This document shows positions 41,339-41,682 of a stretch of DNA of 41,682 nucleotides, piece after piece (within the stretch, counting starts at the first letter, position 1; every line of letters begins with the position of its first letter). A model generated the notes under the pieces. The model saw nothing but the letters and a program-made list of their open reading frames with translations. It was not told the origin of the DNA and did not search any database. The translations under genes and the position numbers were made by a program. The stretch comes from Clostridia bacterium (GTDB taxonomy: Bacteria > Bacillota > Clostridia > Christensenellales > CAG-314): NCBI GenBank assembly GCA_017409765.1, contig JAFQSA010000009.1, positions 1-41,682 on the forward strand, given 5' to 3'.

Positions 41339-41682
41339 TCATTTGTAATATTTATCTATACCACCGTATCCGACGATTATTTTCCCTTCACGAGTCTTTT
41401 TTATAAAACTTTCGAGGCGTTTTTTGAACTCGTCGGGACGTTTTCTTGCCGCATCTATATAGGCAACGCGAATGCGTTTGTATGGCTCGGATAATTTCAC
41501 ATAGTTTTTCCACGCAACCATATCTGATTTTATGGCATCAAGTATATCGCTTGGGAAGATGTAAGGGGCGCGAATGATGGGCAACACGGCTTCTCTCACA
41601 CTTGGGTGGATCATACCGCGCTCGTCAAGCCAGATCAGCCGTTCAATATTCGGTCGGGAATAAGGACTGCCTTTCTTTCTCG
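41339..41682 (-). CDS. YdeI/OmdA family protein, 5' end beyond the window
   Basis: The C-terminal part of a YdeI/OmpD-associated-family protein; the frame stays open to the right edge, so about 114 codons are visible. Before the internal ATG at 41614 the frame reads RKKGSPYSRPNIERLIW, a conserved family stretch, which shows that this ATG is not the start. The C-terminal domain has PSDILDAIKSDMVAW and AARKRPDEFKKRLESFIKKTREGK. These small proteins are widespread and poorly understood; some were linked to bacteriocin or stress resistance. Partial. Confidence 0.75.
   Translation of the reverse strand, partial: RKKGSPYSRPNIERLIWLDERGMIHPSVREAVLPIIRAPYIFPSDILDAIKSDMVAWKNYVKLSEPYKRIRVAYIDAARKRPDEFKKRLESFIKKTREGKIIVGYGGIDKYYK

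Noticed and set aside
1-41682. CRISPR array
   Set aside because: No regularly spaced short direct repeats were seen. The only repeat family is the dispersed hairpin element at the left end.

Overview
The window looks like chromosomal DNA of a low-GC, Gram-positive, endospore-forming Bacillota, most likely an uncultured Clostridia. Pointers are the infC-rpmI-rplT and secD/recJ/relA/hemZ gene orders, a zinc-type L28, Veg, Asp23-FakA, and two sporulation genes: a SipL-like DUF3794/LysM protein and a 30-codon spoVM. Consensus sigma-A promoters (TTGACA-like, 16-18 bp, TATAAT-like) and hairpin plus U-tract terminators are easy to read. Coding DNA uses TTG and CAA heavily, so the antisense strand carries many long false ORFs.

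Layout. 1-2280: an XRE-type membrane regulator flanked by direct copies of a hairpin repeat. 2294-3684: a nitroreductase and an SGNH esterase. 3846-12812 (minus): SecD-like protein, recJ, relA, a metallo-beta-lactamase-fold hydrolase, hemZ and a DUF3810 metalloprotease-like protein. 12924-15564 (minus): infC with an ATT start and an attenuator leader, rpmI, rplT, a SpoU-type RNA methyltransferase and yebC. 15875-16747: a DegV protein.

16936-24806 (minus) is the most unusual part. In transcription order it has a tandem-TIR/TPR protein of 1209 aa, a membrane protein with Rossmann-like modules and a C-terminal RyR (ryanodine receptor repeat) domain, and a 494-aa protein of no family I recognise. 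I infer a signalling or defence cassette in which a TIR enzyme could make an NAD-derived messenger that is read by a RyR-gated membrane protein. This is a hypothesis from domain architecture and gene order.

25120-25327: tRNA-Cys and tRNA-Leu. 25528-26472: a PI-PLC-like lipoprotein. 26809-30831: fakA, an Asp23-family gene, rpmB, a PAP2 phosphatase and spoVM, a grouping also known around rpmB in Bacillus. 30976-33279: lon. 33370-34985: a small accessory islet with a recombinase-fold protein that has lost most catalytic residues, a 20-codon gene fragment and a tiny membrane protein. 34986-37975: ispE (apparently leaderless), a sipL-like gene and veg. 38281-41185: an acidic double zinc-ribbon protein, a GNAT protein (nearly leaderless) and a udk-phosphatase pair. 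A partial YdeI/OmdA-family gene runs off the right edge.

Several genes initiate unusually: infC at ATT, ispE and the GNAT gene with essentially no leader, and recJ, the DUF3810 gene and the SpoU-type methyltransferase without a Shine-Dalgarno (SD) sequence, 15-21 nt after terminator-like hairpins.
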